From: Hyphomicrobiales bacterium
GTDB taxonomy: Bacteria; Pseudomonadota; Alphaproteobacteria; Rhizobiales; TMED25
DNA length: 13,971 nt
Reading direction: 5' to 3'
Assembly (NCBI GenBank): GCA_016780665.1
Contig: JADHLM010000022.1
Coordinates: 1-13,971, forward strand
Part shown: one piece after another, positions 1 through 9,785 of the stretch
How the letters are laid out: the number at the start of each line of letters is the position of its first letter
Numbering within the stretch: the stretch's first letter is position 1
Program-made: the position numbers and the translations under genes
The notes under the pieces: generated by a model
Database searches by the model: none
What the model saw: the letters and a program-made list of their open reading frames with translations, nothing else
Told to the model about the DNA's origin: nothing

Positions 1-420
1 CTCTTTAACCTTTTTTTGTGCCTCAATCAAATATGCATCAAACCTATTTGGCTCCCAAATCTGAAACTTTTCACCCAATCCAACAAATATAACTTCATCA
101 TTAATATGTGCATGATCGATGAGAGGTTTTGATAATATTACACGACCGTCGTTATCAATTTTCAATTCCTCAGATAATCCAAATAGCGCAGTAGATAAAA
201 TATCTCGCTCGTCAGAATAAGGATCTAGATTATCCATTAGTTCATATATATTACTTGCTAGATTTTCTCCACCAGCATCAATGGCTTCGGCTTCCAAAGA
301 TGGATAGCAAAATATTTTTTGAGAGTTATCTTTCAACAATACATTTCTAAATTGTGCAGGTATTGACACCCTTCCTTTGTTATCTATCTTGTTTCGAAAT
401 TTTGACAAAAATAATTGCAT
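1..420 (-). CDS. mraZ: MraZ, transcriptional regulator of the division/cell-wall cluster (3' end beyond window)
   Basis: Translating the minus strand from the ATG at 420 gives 140 codons without a stop, so the C-terminus lies outside the window. MraZ is a DNA-binding protein with two tandem SpoVT/AbrB-like domains; it forms a ring and represses the mra/dcw cluster by binding repeats ahead of its own gene. Both domains are visible. The first is near residues 5-25 with the signature NKIDNKGRVSIPAQFR. The second is near residues 82-130, with the related phrase LKIDNDGRVILS and the closing GLGEKFQIWEPNRFDAY. A GGAA-like ribosome site precedes the ATG. The gene would continue leftward into mraW/rsmH, ftsL and ftsI if the usual order holds, which cannot be seen here. 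The five-element repeat array at 435-479 is the expected autoregulatory site. Confidence 0.95.
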   Translation of the reverse strand, partial: MQLFLSKFRNKIDNKGRVSIPAQFRNVLLKDNSQKIFCYPSLEAEAIDAGGENLASNIYELMDNLDPYSDERDILSTALFGLSEELKIDNDGRVILSKPLIDHAHINDEVIFVGLGEKFQIWEPNRFDAYLIEAQKKVKE

Positions 421-434
421 AATAGTTCCATAAT

Positions 435-479
435 ATGGGTAATTATGGGATATCATGGTATAACATGGATGTCAATGGT
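435..479 (+). promoter_or_regulatory. MraZ operator: five ATGG elements at 10-bp spacing
   Basis: On the plus strand ATGG begins at 435, 445, 455, 465 and 475, exactly one DNA turn apart. The first two copies are ATGGG, the others ATGGT, ATGGA and ATGGT. Known MraZ boxes, as in E. coli, are short TGGG-type direct repeats separated by about 5 bp ahead of mraZ, so pattern, position and phasing agree. The copies nearest mraZ match best and degrade with distance. Binding is inferred from family knowledge. Confidence 0.85.
447..475 (-). promoter_or_regulatory. Candidate mraZ promoter inside the MraZ box array
   Basis: On the minus strand a perfect TTGACA lies at 475-470, followed after 17 bp by TATCCC at 452-447. 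The -35 element is convincing but the -10 is poor. If real, it sits inside the repeat array, so bound MraZ would block polymerase. mraZ could instead be read by transcription continuing from rnpB or upstream, since I found no convincing terminator after rnpB. Confidence 0.35.
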
Positions 480-509
480 TTTTTAATACAATATTAACCA
501 ATTTAACAT

Positions 510-842
510 GCTAGATGGCTTATAAGCCGGGTTCTGTAAAATGATGATCATTCATCTTGTTTATAGGTTGCCCTATAAATCTAGCGACCTACCCAGATAG
601 TATTTCAAAGGACAAACAAACTATCTCTATTTGGTCTTGCTCCCAGTGGGGTTTACAATGCCATTAATGTTACCACTAATGCGGTGCGCTCTTACCACAC
701 CATTTCACCCTTACCATAATTATGGCGGTATATTTTCTGTTGCACTTTCCCTAGAGTTGCCTCCGCCGAGAGTTACTCGGCACTGTTCCTCTGTGGAGCC
801 CGGACTTTCCTCTATGTAATAGCGATCATCCAGCCATCTAGC
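510..842 (-). ncRNA. rnpB: RNase P RNA (bacterial type A)
   Basis: This is the catalytic RNA of ribonuclease P, which removes 5' leaders from tRNA precursors. Read on the minus strand it opens with GCTAGATGGCT (842-832) and closes with the exact complement (520-510), forming helix P1. The universally conserved AGGAAAGTCCGGGCTCC is at 811-795, and its P4 partner ACAGAACCCGGCTTA is at 537-523. The conserved GGGTGAAA...GGTAAGAGCGCACCGC segment lies near 708-675. About 333 nt is slightly short but normal for the type. A 62-codon plus-strand reading frame inside it is coincidental. The ends are set from P1 pairing and could be off by a few bases. Its place between an amidase gene and mraZ matches a familiar alphaproteobacterial order. 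Confidence 0.97.
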
Positions 843-848
843 CTATAG

Positions 849-878
849 ATTATTACAGGAAACTCTTAAAACTGTCTA
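849..878 (-). promoter_or_regulatory. Probable rnpB promoter
   Basis: Minus strand: TAGACA (878-873) as -35, an 18-bp spacer, then AATAAT (854-849) as -10. This predicts a start about 6-7 bases further, at 842-843, exactly where helix P1 begins. The -35 overlaps the last codons of the upstream amidase gene. The agreement with the RNA's 5' end is the main support. Confidence 0.65.
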
Positions 879-1628
879 GTTCTCCAATTTTAAATTGCGT
901 GCGTCCGTTATTTTTCTATGAATATCGTCTATGACACTTATAGTATTCTGATCAATCTTACCATCGACCAATTCCGATCTCCAATGCGTCTGAAAAGCTA
1001 CAACAACCTTTTTCGTCTGTTCATCAATTATCCCTGAAACTGACAATTCAAAACCAATTTCAATCAATTTTTTTTGATAGCTCATAATTGTAGGCTTTGT
1101 TTGATCAGCCATCTTTATAATACTAATACTTTTTTTGGTATATCCCATTTCTGAATAAACCCCTATTCCAGATCTATTTAAAAATTGCCAAGGAAATTTT
1201 ATACCTGGGTCAATTTTCCTACCCACAGACACATCTGAATGTCCAAGAATATTATGTCGTTCTATTGAATGTTTAGATATAAGTAGTTTTAATAATTTCA
1301 GTAAAGCATTTATTTGATCCCCAGAAAAATCCTCTATACCTGAATTGTGCAACTCGATACCTATGGATTGGGAATTAATATCCCGACAACCATTCCAATA
1401 TGACTTACCAGCATGCCATGCTCTGAAATAGTCGTTAACTAGAGAGTAAATGGTCCCATTATTATCTATGAAATAATGACAACTGACTTTTGATAACGGA
1501 TCCAAGAACCACTTAATTATGCTTTGGCTTGGCGCATTAACCCCAGTATAATGAATTATTATATAATCAATTTTTGATCCATCCACTCTATTGTTGTAGT
1601 TTGGAGATTTATATTTATCCTTTATCAT
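876..1628 (-). CDS. N-acetylmuramoyl-L-alanine amidase (AmpD/AmiD-type) with peptidoglycan-binding domain
   Basis: This is a zinc amidase that cuts the bond between N-acetylmuramic acid and L-alanine in peptidoglycan or its turnover fragments. The Amidase_2 domain covers about residues 20-150. Zinc ligands H26 (IIIHYTG), H130 (LGHSD) and D140 (IDPG) are present, as are the catalytic E92 (GIELHN) and K138, matching H34, H154, D164, E116 and K162 of AmpD. A PG_binding_1 domain occupies about 180-240. I chose the ATG at 1628 because the family usually begins just before the SPN(F/Y) phrase. Extending in frame gives only a TTG at 1667, which lies in an inverted repeat; neither start has a clear Shine-Dalgarno. 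No signal peptide is visible from either start, so the cellular location is uncertain. It lies upstream of rnpB and mraZ and diverges from the hydantoinase gene. Confidence 0.9.
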   Translation of the reverse strand: MIKDKYKSPNYNNRVDGSKIDYIIIHYTGVNAPSQSIIKWFLDPLSKVSCHYFIDNNGTIYSLVNDYFRAWHAGKSYWNGCRDINSQSIGIELHNSGIEDFSGDQINALLKLLKLLISKHSIERHNILGHSDVSVGRKIDPGIKFPWQFLNRSGIGVYSEMGYTKKSISIIKMADQTKPTIMSYQKKLIEIGFELSVSGIIDEQTKKVVVAFQTHWRSELVDGKIDQNTISVIDDIHRKITDARNLKLEN

Positions 1629-1662
1629 GTAAAAATTATGTAATATTGAATTTAATTTTAAA

Positions 1663-1681
1663 TACAAATCATTTGTACAAT
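1663..1681. promoter_or_regulatory. Inverted repeat and -10 element between divergent amidase and hydantoinase genes
   Basis: TACAAAT (1663-1669), one central C, then ATTTGTA (1671-1677) is a perfect 7-bp inverted repeat. It overlaps TACAAT at 1676-1681, a good -10 for the plus strand. No strong -35 is seen. A start near 1688 would leave only about five bases before the hydantoinase ATG at 1693, which also lacks a Shine-Dalgarno, so that mRNA may be almost leaderless. An operator role is inference from symmetry and place. Confidence 0.4.
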
Positions 1682-1692
1682 AAAAGTTTACT

Positions 1693-4600
1693 ATGAAAAA
1701 AAATAATTGGAACTTTTGGATTGATAAAGGTGGAACATTTACAGATATAATTGCTCTTTCGCCTGAAAAAAAACTTCACTTAAAGAAAATATTATCAAGA
1801 TCCGACGAATATAATAATCCCATTATACATGGGATAACAAATATACTTAATAAATATGACTCACAAATTGGAAATATCGACAGTATATGTATGGGAACGA
1901 CTTCGGCTACTAATGCACTTCTAGAAAGAACTGGCGAAAAAACATTACTAATAGTTTCAAAAGGATATTTGGATTCTTTGCAAATTGGTTATCAAAATAG
2001 GGATGATTTATTTGATTTACATATCAAAAAAACACTTCCTCTTTATTCAAAAGTAATTGAAGTAGATATCAGATTACTTCGTAATGGCAAACCTCTGGAA
2101 AAATTAAATTGGGATAAAATTCATTCACAACTTAGATCCATCAAATCGAATGAATATACTTCAATTTGTGTGAGCCTCATTCATGGATGGAAATATACTG
2201 AGTACGAAACTAAATTAAAAAATTTACTACAAGATCTCGGACATAAAAATATAACTCTTGGTCATGAAATTTCTGAGACGATAAAGTACATAAAAAGAAC
2301 CAATACAGGTTTAATAAATGCATATGTCGACCCAATTATTCAAAGTGATATAAATGCAATTAAACAAGAGTTCCAGACAGAAAAAAATAAAATAAATCTA
2401 AGATTTATGCAATCCAATGGTGGGCTCTCAAATAATAATAATTTTAGAGGAATAAACGCTCTATTATCCGGACCTGCGGGAGGCATTGTGGGAGCTATTT
2501 CCTCTGCAAAAGCCTCAAAAATAGATAATATCATAACATTTGATATGGGCGGAACGTCAACAGACATATCACATTTCAATCATGAAATAGAATATAACAA
2601 TGATAAAAATATAAACCAAATAAATATCCAGGTGCCAATGATAGACATTGACACAATTGCTTCTGGAGGCGGATCCATACTTGAATACAAAACCTCAAGA
2701 ATGACTGTAGGACCAAAATCTGCAGGATCTTATCCTGGACCAATGGCATATGGAAAAGGTGGACCACTTACAATTACTGATGCAAACCTCATCCTAGGAA
2801 AAATACTAGAAGATCATTTTCCTAAGATTTTTGGTAAAAATAATTCATCTCCATTAAATAAATCACTAGTTGTTAGTGCATTCAGTAATATTAGAGATCT
2901 TATAGATAAAGATAAAAGCATTGAAGAAATAGCGGAAGGTTACATTAACATTGCCGTAGAAATGATGTGCAGAGCAATAAAAAATGTTTCAACAAAAAAA
3001 GGTGTTAATTTGGAAGATTACACACTAGTTAGCTATGGTGGAGCTGGGGGACAACACGCCTGTTTGATAGCAGAGAACTTAAATATCAAAAAAATATTAA
3101 TCAACCCATTATCAAGCTTTTTATCCGCTTATGGTATCGCAAATTCAAATGAAAAATACATCAATCAAAAAACAATATTATGCAAATTTACCGATCAAAA
3201 TATATCCAAAATTAAATCTATAATTTCAACCTTGAAAATTGAAAACAGTAAGAATTTCTCAACCACAAAAATTTCTCACAAGCCAATCATCTACCTCAAA
3301 TATTTAGGGACCGATCAAACAGTGAGTTTACGGATAGATGATAATAAACTTGACATCAAGAATATACAAAATAGATTTGAGAAGGCCTATAAGAGAATAT
3401 ATGGTTATATTCCTAATACTTCCATAATAATAGATTTAATACAAGTTGAAACCTCGAATAAAATAGCACCAACTAATTTCTTAAAAAGTAATAAAAAAAA
3501 TTCCACTTCTCATGATTTAACAAGTTTTTTCGTCAAAGGTAGATGGGTGAATGCAGAAATTATCCATTTGGACTCAATACCCAATAATCAAAATATATGC
3601 GGGCCCAAAATACTCATTGATCAAAATTCAACTATTATAATAAATGATGGGTGGGTTGCCAGAAAAGATGATGTTAATAATATTATTCTAGAAAAAAACC
3701 AATATGCGAAAAAACAAGAAGTAAATACAAAATCACCTGAAATACTTGAAATTTTCAATAACCTATTCATGTCGGTAGCAGAAACAATGGGTGAAACACT
3801 TAGAAGAACCGCTTCATCAGTTAATATTAAAGAACGACTTGATTATTCATGTGCATTATTTGATAAGCATGGAGAACTTGTTGCGAATGCTCCTCATATT
3901 CCAGTTCATTTGGGATCGATGGATGATTGCGTAAAATATTTAATTAGAACAAATAGTAATATCAAAAAAAATGATATATTTATATGCAATTCACCTAGAT
4001 CAGGTGGTACTCACCTCCCAGATATTACTGTAATCTCCCCAATATTTTCAAAAGAAAATAAAGAAATTATTTATTTTGTAGCTACAAGAGGTCATCATCC
4101 AGATGTTGGAGGTATATTCCCCGGATCAATGTCCATTGAAGCAAGAAAATTGGAAGATGAAGGAATTATTTTTGATAACCTCAAAATTAAAATCAGTGAT
4201 ATTAATCACCCAACAAAAGTTATTGACGTACTAAATAATAGCAAATACCCAGCTAGAAATCCTCATATGAATATTCAAGATCTAACTGCACAAATTGCTG
4301 CAAATAAGGTTGGTGAGATTGAGATATTTAAATTAATAGATAAATATGGTGAACATACAGTTAATGAACAAATGATAGAAATAAGGAGAAATGCTCACCT
4401 TTCATCATTAGAGGTAATTAAGAAACTTGGACCGTCACAATATACATTAAATCTCGATAATTTTACTATTCAGCTAAAAATTAAAATAGATGAAGTAAAA
4501 AATAAAATCATATTTGATTTTAGAGGGTCAAATGCTGAATGCAAAAATAATTATAATGCCCCTATCCCAATAACAAAAGCTGTCATTATGTTTGTAATTA

Positions 4601-5253
4601 GGTGTCTTATAAATGATAATATCCCTCTTAACTCCGGCTTGCTTCAACCAGTAGAGATTATCTTAGATGATGACTCATTATTAAACCCATCAAGTAATGC
4701 TGCTGTATCAGCTGGTAATGTTGAAATCAGTCAAGCAATCGCAAATTGTATATTTGCAGCTATTGGGAATAAAGCATCATGCCAATCAACTATGAATAAC
4801 TTAATATTTGGTAATAGTGAATTTCAATATTATGAGACAATTTGTGGTGGGCAAGGTGCACATCGTGATCACGATGGACAGGATGCTGTTCAAACAAATA
4901 TGACTAATTCAAGATTAACAGATCCTGAAATTTTTGAAGAATCCTATCCTATTAGTATTATAGAATTATCTATTAATAAAAATACTGGAGGAACTGGGAA
5001 GTATATTGGAGGTGATGGAATAAAAAAAATATTCAAAATTGAACAACAGATGAGTTGTTCAATATTGTCAAATAATCGGATTTACCCACCATTTGGATTA
5101 GAGGGAGGTAATGATGGCAAAAAAGGCAAAAATACGTTAATTAGGAATAATAAAAGTGAAGAATTAGGAGGCAATTGTCAAATAGATCTTCACAAGGATG
5201 ATATATTAATAATTCAGACACCATCAGGTGGTGGTTTTGGAAAGTTAAATTAA
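1693..5253 (+). CDS. Fused hydantoinase A/B protein, 5-oxoprolinase-type ATP-dependent amidohydrolase
   Basis: The 1186-residue product joins the two hydantoinase/oxoprolinase domains in one chain, as in eukaryotic 5-oxoprolinase and its bacterial relatives (about 1200-1290 residues). The HyuA half (about 1-660) has the ATPase-fold signatures DKGGTFTD (11-18), GPAGG (260-264) and FDMGGTSTD (283-291). The HyuB half (about 683-1185) has [10 protein letters not shown] (798-807), [13 protein letters not shown] near 1052-1064 and a closing PSGGGFG. Family members use ATP to open 5-oxoproline to glutamate, or cleave hydantoins or N-methylhydantoin; the sequence alone does not settle which. If 5-oxoprolinase, it would recover glutamate from pyroglutamate. 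No transporter or partner gene is adjacent. It diverges from the amidase gene and is convergent with metH, sharing the four bases TTAA at both stops. Confidence 0.93.
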   Translation: MKKNNWNFWIDKGGTFTDIIALSPEKKLHLKKILSRSDEYNNPIIHGITNILNKYDSQIGNIDSICMGTTSATNALLERTGEKTLLIVSKGYLDSLQIGYQNRDDLFDLHIKKTLPLYSKVIEVDIRLLRNGKPLEKLNWDKIHSQLRSIKSNEYTSICVSLIHGWKYTEYETKLKNLLQDLGHKNITLGHEISETIKYIKRTNTGLINAYVDPIIQSDINAIKQEFQTEKNKINLRFMQSNGGLSNNNNFRGINALLSGPAGGIVGAISSAKASKIDNIITFDMGGTSTDISHFNHEIEYNNDKNINQINIQVPMIDIDTIASGGGSILEYKTSRMTVGPKSAGSYPGPMAYGKGGPLTITDANLILGKILEDHFPKIFGKNNSSPLNKSLVVSAFSNIRDLIDKDKSIEEIAEGYINIAVEMMCRAIKNVSTKKGVNLEDYTLVSYGGAGGQHACLIAENLNIKKILINPLSSFLSAYGIANSNEKYINQKTILCKFTDQNISKIKSIISTLKIENSKNFSTTKISHKPIIYLKYLGTDQTVSLRIDDNKLDIKNIQNRFEKAYKRIYGYIPNTSIIIDLIQVETSNKIAPTNFLKSNKKNSTSHDLTSFFVKGRWVNAEIIHLDSIPNNQNICGPKILIDQNSTIIINDGWVARKDDVNNIILEKNQYAKKQEVNTKSPEILEIFNNLFMSVAETMGETLRRTASSVNIKERLDYSCALFDKHGELVANAPHIPVHLGSMDDCVKYLIRTNSNIKKNDIFICNSPRSGGTHLPDITVISPIFSKENKEIIYFVATRGHHPDVGGIFPGSMSIEARKLEDEGIIFDNLKIKISDINHPTKVIDVLNNSKYPARNPHMNIQDLTAQIAANKVGEIEIFKLIDKYGEHTVNEQMIEIRRNAHLSSLEVIKKLGPSQYTLNLDNFTIQLKIKIDEVKNKIIFDFRGSNAECKNNYNAPIPITKAVIMFVIRCLINDNIPLNSGLLQPVEIILDDDSLLNPSSNAAVSAGNVEISQAIANCIFAAIGNKASCQSTMNNLIFGNSEFQYYETICGGQGAHRDHDGQDAVQTNMTNSRLTDPEIFEESYPISIIELSINKNTGGTGKYIGGDGIKKIFKIEQQMSCSILSNNRIYPPFGLEGGNDGKKGKNTLIRNNKSEELGGNCQIDLHKDDILIIQTPSGGGFGKLN

Positions 5254-8200
5254 TCGTGACTTATTATTTTTAACCAATGATTTAATTCATCTTCTGTCCA
5301 ATTCTTCCTTCGCGCATAATCTACTGCTTGATCATTTGTAATTTTACCAACCCCAAAATAGTGGGACTCAGGATTACTGAAATATATTCCACAAACTGAC
5401 GATGCTGGAATGATTGCACATGACTCCGTTAATTTCATATTTATTTTATTTTCAGCATCTAATAACCGAAGAATCGTAATCTTTTCTGAATGATCGGGTT
5501 GAGCTGGATACCCTGGTGCAGGTCTTATACCTATATATTTCTCATTTATAAGATCATCATAACTCAAATCTTCATTTGGATTATATCCCCATAATTGCTT
5601 TCTAACCTTTTCATGGAAAAACTCCGCAGAGGCTTCAGCAAACCTATCACATACGGATTTAAATAAGATCGATTTATAATCATCATCTAATAAATTAAGC
5701 TTTTTGTTTACTTCTTCTTCATTAAAATCAATCGATACTGCAAACAAACCAATATAATCATCGCATTTTGACTCTTGTGGTGCGATGAAATCAGCCAAAC
5801 ACAGATTTGCTCTATCATTTCTTCTTGCAATCTGTTGCCGGATTGAGTGCAAAGTATCAATTTTTTCATTCGTTTTTGGATCGTAAATATATATATCTTC
5901 ATTAAAAGATTTAGCTGACCAAAAACCAATTACAGCTTTTGATTGAATAAGCTTCTTTTTAATAATCTCTCCAATTAAGATATTTGCATCATCAAAAAGA
6001 TTTTTTGCCGTAGGACCAATATTTGGATCTTCAAATATTCGTGGATAGACTCCTCTTATCTCCCAAGTCTGAAAAAAAGGTGTCCAATCTATGTAGTTAC
6101 GTAATTCAACTAAATTTGTCCCTATATAATCTCTAACACCAAGATATGAGGGCTTTTTCACACTCATTTTTTCCCAATCTACTTTTAATTTATTAGAACG
6201 GGCATCAGTTAGTTTATCAAGACCTCTCTGTTTATTATTAGATGAGTATTGCTTTCTAATTTCTTCATACTCATCATTTAATTTATTTAATAATATTTTT
6301 TTTCTATCTTTAGATGATAAATCAGACATTATTGATGCTGCCTTACTTGCATCTAGAACATGAATAGTATTTTTATTATCATAACTAGGTGAGATCTTTA
6401 AAGCTGTATGTGCCTTACTAGTTGTAGCGCCTCCAATAAGAATAGGAATATCTAGATTGTGTTTTTTGATTTCACTAGCCACATGACACATTTCATCTAA
6501 ACTTGGTGTTATTAATCCAGATAAGCCAATTGCATCTGCTTTTTCATCAATTGCAGTTTTGATAATTTTTTCAGCAGGAACCATCACCCCTAAGTCAAGA
6601 ACTTCAAAGTTATTACATTGCAAAACGATACCAACAATATTTTTACCGATATCGTGAACATCACCCTTAACAGTTGCCAATACTATTTTCGCAGTCTTTT
6701 TTGATGCAATCTCACCATTTTCTTCCATGTAAGGCAATAAATAAGAAACAGCTTGTTTCATAACTCTCGCACTTTTTACAACTTGCGGTAAAAACATTTT
6801 TCCTTCGCCAAAGAGATCACCAACAACACTCATACCCTTCATCAAAGGGCCTTCAATCACAGCCAGTGGTTCTCCAATTTGCAATCTTGCTTGTTCGACA
6901 TCTTCTTCAATATAGTCATTAATTCCATTTATTAGAGAATAAGATAACCTGTCCTCTATATTTGTATTTCTCCATTCAATCTTCTTAGATTGTTTTTCTG
7001 TTGTTTCATTTTGAAATTCAATTGATTTTTGAAGAAGCTCTTCAGTGGCAGAGGCAGATTTGTTTAAAATCACTCTTTCACATAAATCCCTGAGCTCTGG
7101 TTCAATGTCATCATATATAGCAAGTTGCCCTGCATTAACAATACCCATATCCATACCAGCACGAATTGCATGATACAGGAAAACTGAGTGCATTGCTTCT
7201 CTTACGACATTATTACCCCTAAAAGAAAACGATAAATTCGAAACGCCTCCTGAGATACTCGACAAAGGCATATTTTTCTTTAATAACTTACAAGCATCTA
7301 TAAATGACTGCCCGTATGCATTATGTTCTTCAATGCCGGTAGCAACAGCAAATATATTAGGATCAAAAATTATATCTTGTGGTTCAAACCCTACCACATT
7401 TATAAGAATATCATAAGCTCTCTTTAGAATATCAAATTTTTGCTCAGTTGTTTCGGCTTGACCATTTTCATCAAAAGCCATCACAACAATAGCAGCGCCA
7501 TAAAGTTTGATTTTTGTTGCTATATTAATGAATTCATCTTGTCCTTCTTTAAGACTGATGGAATTAACAATTGATTTGCCTTGAATACATTTTAAACCTG
7601 CTTCAATGACGCTCCATTTGGATGAGTCAATTACAATTGGGACTTTTGCTACATCAGGTTCTGATGACAATAAATTCAAAAATTCTACCATGACTTTTTC
7701 AGAGTCCAATAACCCTTCATCCATATTAATATCTATCAATTGAGCACCATTATCAATCTGCTCTTTCGCTACTTTTATTGCTTCATCAAAATTATTTTCT
7801 TGTATTAATTTTTTGAACTTTGCTGAACCTGTTACATTCGTTCTTTCACCAATATTAATAAAATTAATATTGCTTTCCTTATTGAATGCCTCGAGCCCTG
7901 ATACCCTGAGTATTGGCTTTTGTTGAGATGGGATTCTTGGTTTTATTCCCTTTGTAATATCTGCGATGTGTTCTATGTGCTCAGGCGAAGTACCACAGCA
8001 GCCACCTACTATATTCAGCATGCCATCTTTAGCAAACTCTTCTATGATGTGTGCTGTTTCATGTGGCATTTCATCATATTGACCTAACTCATTCGGTAAT
8101 CCTGCATTAGGGTAGGCTGAAATCAAGGTATCCGAAAGATTTGATAATTCTAGTAAATGTGATCTCATTTGTGAGGCACCTAATGCACAATTTAAACCAA

Positions 8201-8912
8201 CTGAAAATGGCTTGGCATATCTAATTGAATTCCAAAATGCTTCAACTGTTTGGCCAGACAATGTCCTTCCTGATAGATCTGTTATGGTTCCGGACAACAT
8301 CAATGGTTTATGAGTTTTTAATTTTTGATAAGTTTTTTGAACAGCATAAATTGCTGCCTTTGCATTGAGTGTATCAAATATTGTTTCAATTAAAATTATA
8401 TCAGCACCACCAACAATCAATCCTTCTGCAGCTTCAGCATATGAAGTTACAAGATCATCAAAAGTAACTGCTCGAAATGATGGGTTTTGAACATCTGGAG
8501 ACATGGATGCGGTTTTGTTTGTTGGTCCAAGTGCACCAGCAACAAATATCTGTTTACCATTTTCTTCAAAATATTCTTTTGAAACACTTTTAGCAATCAT
8601 TGCAGATTTTCTATTCATATCATAGACAAGCTTCTCATTACCATAATCTGCTTGTGAAATAGAGTTTGATGAAAATGTATTTGTTTCAATTATATCAGCA
8701 CCAGCATCACAGTATGATTTGTGAATATCTCTTATCAGTTCAGGTTGGGTAATAGATAATATATCATTATTCCCTTTTTGATCGAATTTGGAGTCCAAAA
8801 GATCTTGTCCTCGAAAATCATCTTCAGAAAGCTCAAATTTTTGAATTTCAGTCCCCATTGCACCATCAATAATGAGAATTCGTTCTTTCGCTATTCTTTC
8901 TAATTCATTCAT
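5250..8912 (-). CDS. metH: Cobalamin-dependent methionine synthase
   Basis: This cytoplasmic enzyme transfers the methyl group of 5-methyl-THF to homocysteine through methylcobalamin. At 1220 residues it is full length (E. coli 1227). The homocysteine domain (about 1-320) has zinc ligands C242, C305 and C306. The folate domain follows (about 345-610, [13 protein letters not shown]), then the B12 cap (about 650-740). The B12 domain (about 742-880) has DVHDIG with H753 as lower cobalt ligand, plus S798 and S804. The reactivation domain (about 905-1220) has the AdoMet motif RPAPGYP from R1130. All correspond to known E. coli residues with a steady offset of about 4-6. The ATG directly follows the metF TAA, with a GGAA-like site inside the end of metF. 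It needs cobalamin made or imported elsewhere; no metE is in the window. Confidence 0.98.
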   Translation of the reverse strand: MNELERIAKERILIIDGAMGTEIQKFELSEDDFRGQDLLDSKFDQKGNNDILSITQPELIRDIHKSYCDAGADIIETNTFSSNSISQADYGNEKLVYDMNRKSAMIAKSVSKEYFEENGKQIFVAGALGPTNKTASMSPDVQNPSFRAVTFDDLVTSYAEAAEGLIVGGADIILIETIFDTLNAKAAIYAVQKTYQKLKTHKPLMLSGTITDLSGRTLSGQTVEAFWNSIRYAKPFSVGLNCALGASQMRSHLLELSNLSDTLISAYPNAGLPNELGQYDEMPHETAHIIEEFAKDGMLNIVGGCCGTSPEHIEHIADITKGIKPRIPSQQKPILRVSGLEAFNKESNINFINIGERTNVTGSAKFKKLIQENNFDEAIKVAKEQIDNGAQLIDINMDEGLLDSEKVMVEFLNLLSSEPDVAKVPIVIDSSKWSVIEAGLKCIQGKSIVNSISLKEGQDEFINIATKIKLYGAAIVVMAFDENGQAETTEQKFDILKRAYDILINVVGFEPQDIIFDPNIFAVATGIEEHNAYGQSFIDACKLLKKNMPLSSISGGVSNLSFSFRGNNVVREAMHSVFLYHAIRAGMDMGIVNAGQLAIYDDIEPELRDLCERVILNKSASATEELLQKSIEFQNETTEKQSKKIEWRNTNIEDRLSYSLINGINDYIEEDVEQARLQIGEPLAVIEGPLMKGMSVVGDLFGEGKMFLPQVVKSARVMKQAVSYLLPYMEENGEIASKKTAKIVLATVKGDVHDIGKNIVGIVLQCNNFEVLDLGVMVPAEKIIKTAIDEKADAIGLSGLITPSLDEMCHVASEIKKHNLDIPILIGGATTSKAHTALKISPSYDNKNTIHVLDASKAASIMSDLSSKDRKKILLNKLNDEYEEIRKQYSSNNKQRGLDKLTDARSNKLKVDWEKMSVKKPSYLGVRDYIGTNLVELRNYIDWTPFFQTWEIRGVYPRIFEDPNIGPTAKNLFDDANILIGEIIKKKLIQSKAVIGFWSAKSFNEDIYIYDPKTNEKIDTLHSIRQQIARRNDRANLCLADFIAPQESKCDDYIGLFAVSIDFNEEEVNKKLNLLDDDYKSILFKSVCDRFAEASAEFFHEKVRKQLWGYNPNEDLSYDDLINEKYIGIRPAPGYPAQPDHSEKITILRLLDAENKINMKLTESCAIIPASSVCGIYFSNPESHYFGVGKITNDQAVDYARRKNWTEDELNHWLKIISHD

Positions 8913-9785
8913 TTATTCCACACTATCAATATTTAATTTGCTAATAATTTGATCCATCAAAGACATCTGATTTAAGCTGTAGATATGAAGATTATTTATC
9001 CCATTCTCAATAAGATTACTCACCTGATCAGCAATAATTGATAAAATAATCTCTGACTGCTGTTCACTATTTAAATTATTAAAATGATCTTCAAAAATTC
9101 CTTCGAATTTTTTTGGTATGCTTGCTCCACACTTAATTGAAAATTCTCGGATTTTTTGGTAATTAGTAATTGGAATTATTCCTGGAATTAGATTTGCTTC
9201 AATATTACTTTTATTCAATAATTCCCTGAAAGTATAAAAGAAATTATTATCAAAAAAATATTGAGTTATTATATCATTTGATCCACTGTTGACCTTATCT
9301 TTTAAATTTTCAATATCAGCTTTCAAATTTGCTGAGTCAGGATGCTTTTCTGGATATCCTGCACAATATACTTGAATATCAGATAGCTTTTTTATTGCTT
9401 TAATCAATTCACCTGTTTTTTGGAAACCTTCTGGGTGTGCCTTATATTTTTTTGAGATATTGTTTGGAGAGTCTCCCCGTAAAGCTAGGATCTTATTTAC
9501 GCCAATTTTTAAATAGTATTCAACTAAGCTCATTGTATCACTAATGGAAGAGTCAACACATGTTAAATGAGCAGCAACATCTATATCTGTGTCTTGATGT
9601 ATTCTTCTGACTAAATCCATGGTTTTATCTCGATTTGAACCTCCTGCGCCATATGTCACCGATATGAAACTCGGTTTATGTGTTAGTGCATTTATTTTTC
9701 CAACGAGTTTAGGGTTGTTACTAATATCTTGAGGTGGAAAAACTTCATATGAAAAAATGATATTTTTTTGGAAAATATTACTCAT
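8913..9785 (-). CDS. metF: 5,10-methylenetetrahydrofolate reductase
   Basis: This flavoprotein (FAD) reduces 5,10-methylene-THF to 5-methyl-THF, the methyl donor used by MetH, the next gene. It has 290 residues, normal for the bacterial single-domain TIM-barrel form. Visible family motifs are YEVFPPQ with E14 (the E. coli E28 position), SVTYGAGGS (42-50), AHLTC (72-76), LRGDSP with D105 (the E. coli D120 position), ITQYFFDN with Q175, and PGIIPI (201-206). The late motif usually reading HFYTxNR is HIYSLNQ here, a mild departure. Its ATG lies inside the end of the upstream regulator gene (8-bp overlap, ATGAGTAA), and its TAA is followed at once by the metH ATG, so all three genes should be cotranscribed and translationally coupled. 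Confidence 0.97.
   Translation of the reverse strand: MSNIFQKNIIFSYEVFPPQDISNNPKLVGKINALTHKPSFISVTYGAGGSNRDKTMDLVRRIHQDTDIDVAAHLTCVDSSISDTMSLVEYYLKIGVNKILALRGDSPNNISKKYKAHPEGFQKTGELIKAIKKLSDIQVYCAGYPEKHPDSANLKADIENLKDKVNSGSNDIITQYFFDNNFFYTFRELLNKSNIEANLIPGIIPITNYQKIREFSIKCGASIPKKFEGIFEDHFNNLNSEQQSEIILSIIADQVSNLIENGINNLHIYSLNQMSLMDQIISKLNIDSVE

Noticed and set aside
483..505. Small TTAATA/TATTAA hairpin after rnpB as a terminator
   Set aside because: The stem is pure A/T, six pairs, and no U-tract follows in the transcript direction.
631..819. 62-codon plus-strand open frame
   Set aside because: It lies entirely inside the RNase P RNA gene on the other strand; the conserved RNA motifs explain the sequence.
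2340..2767. Two minus-strand frames of 79 and 63 codons inside the hydantoinase gene
   Set aside because: They overlap conserved HyuA motifs on the plus strand and resemble no protein family.
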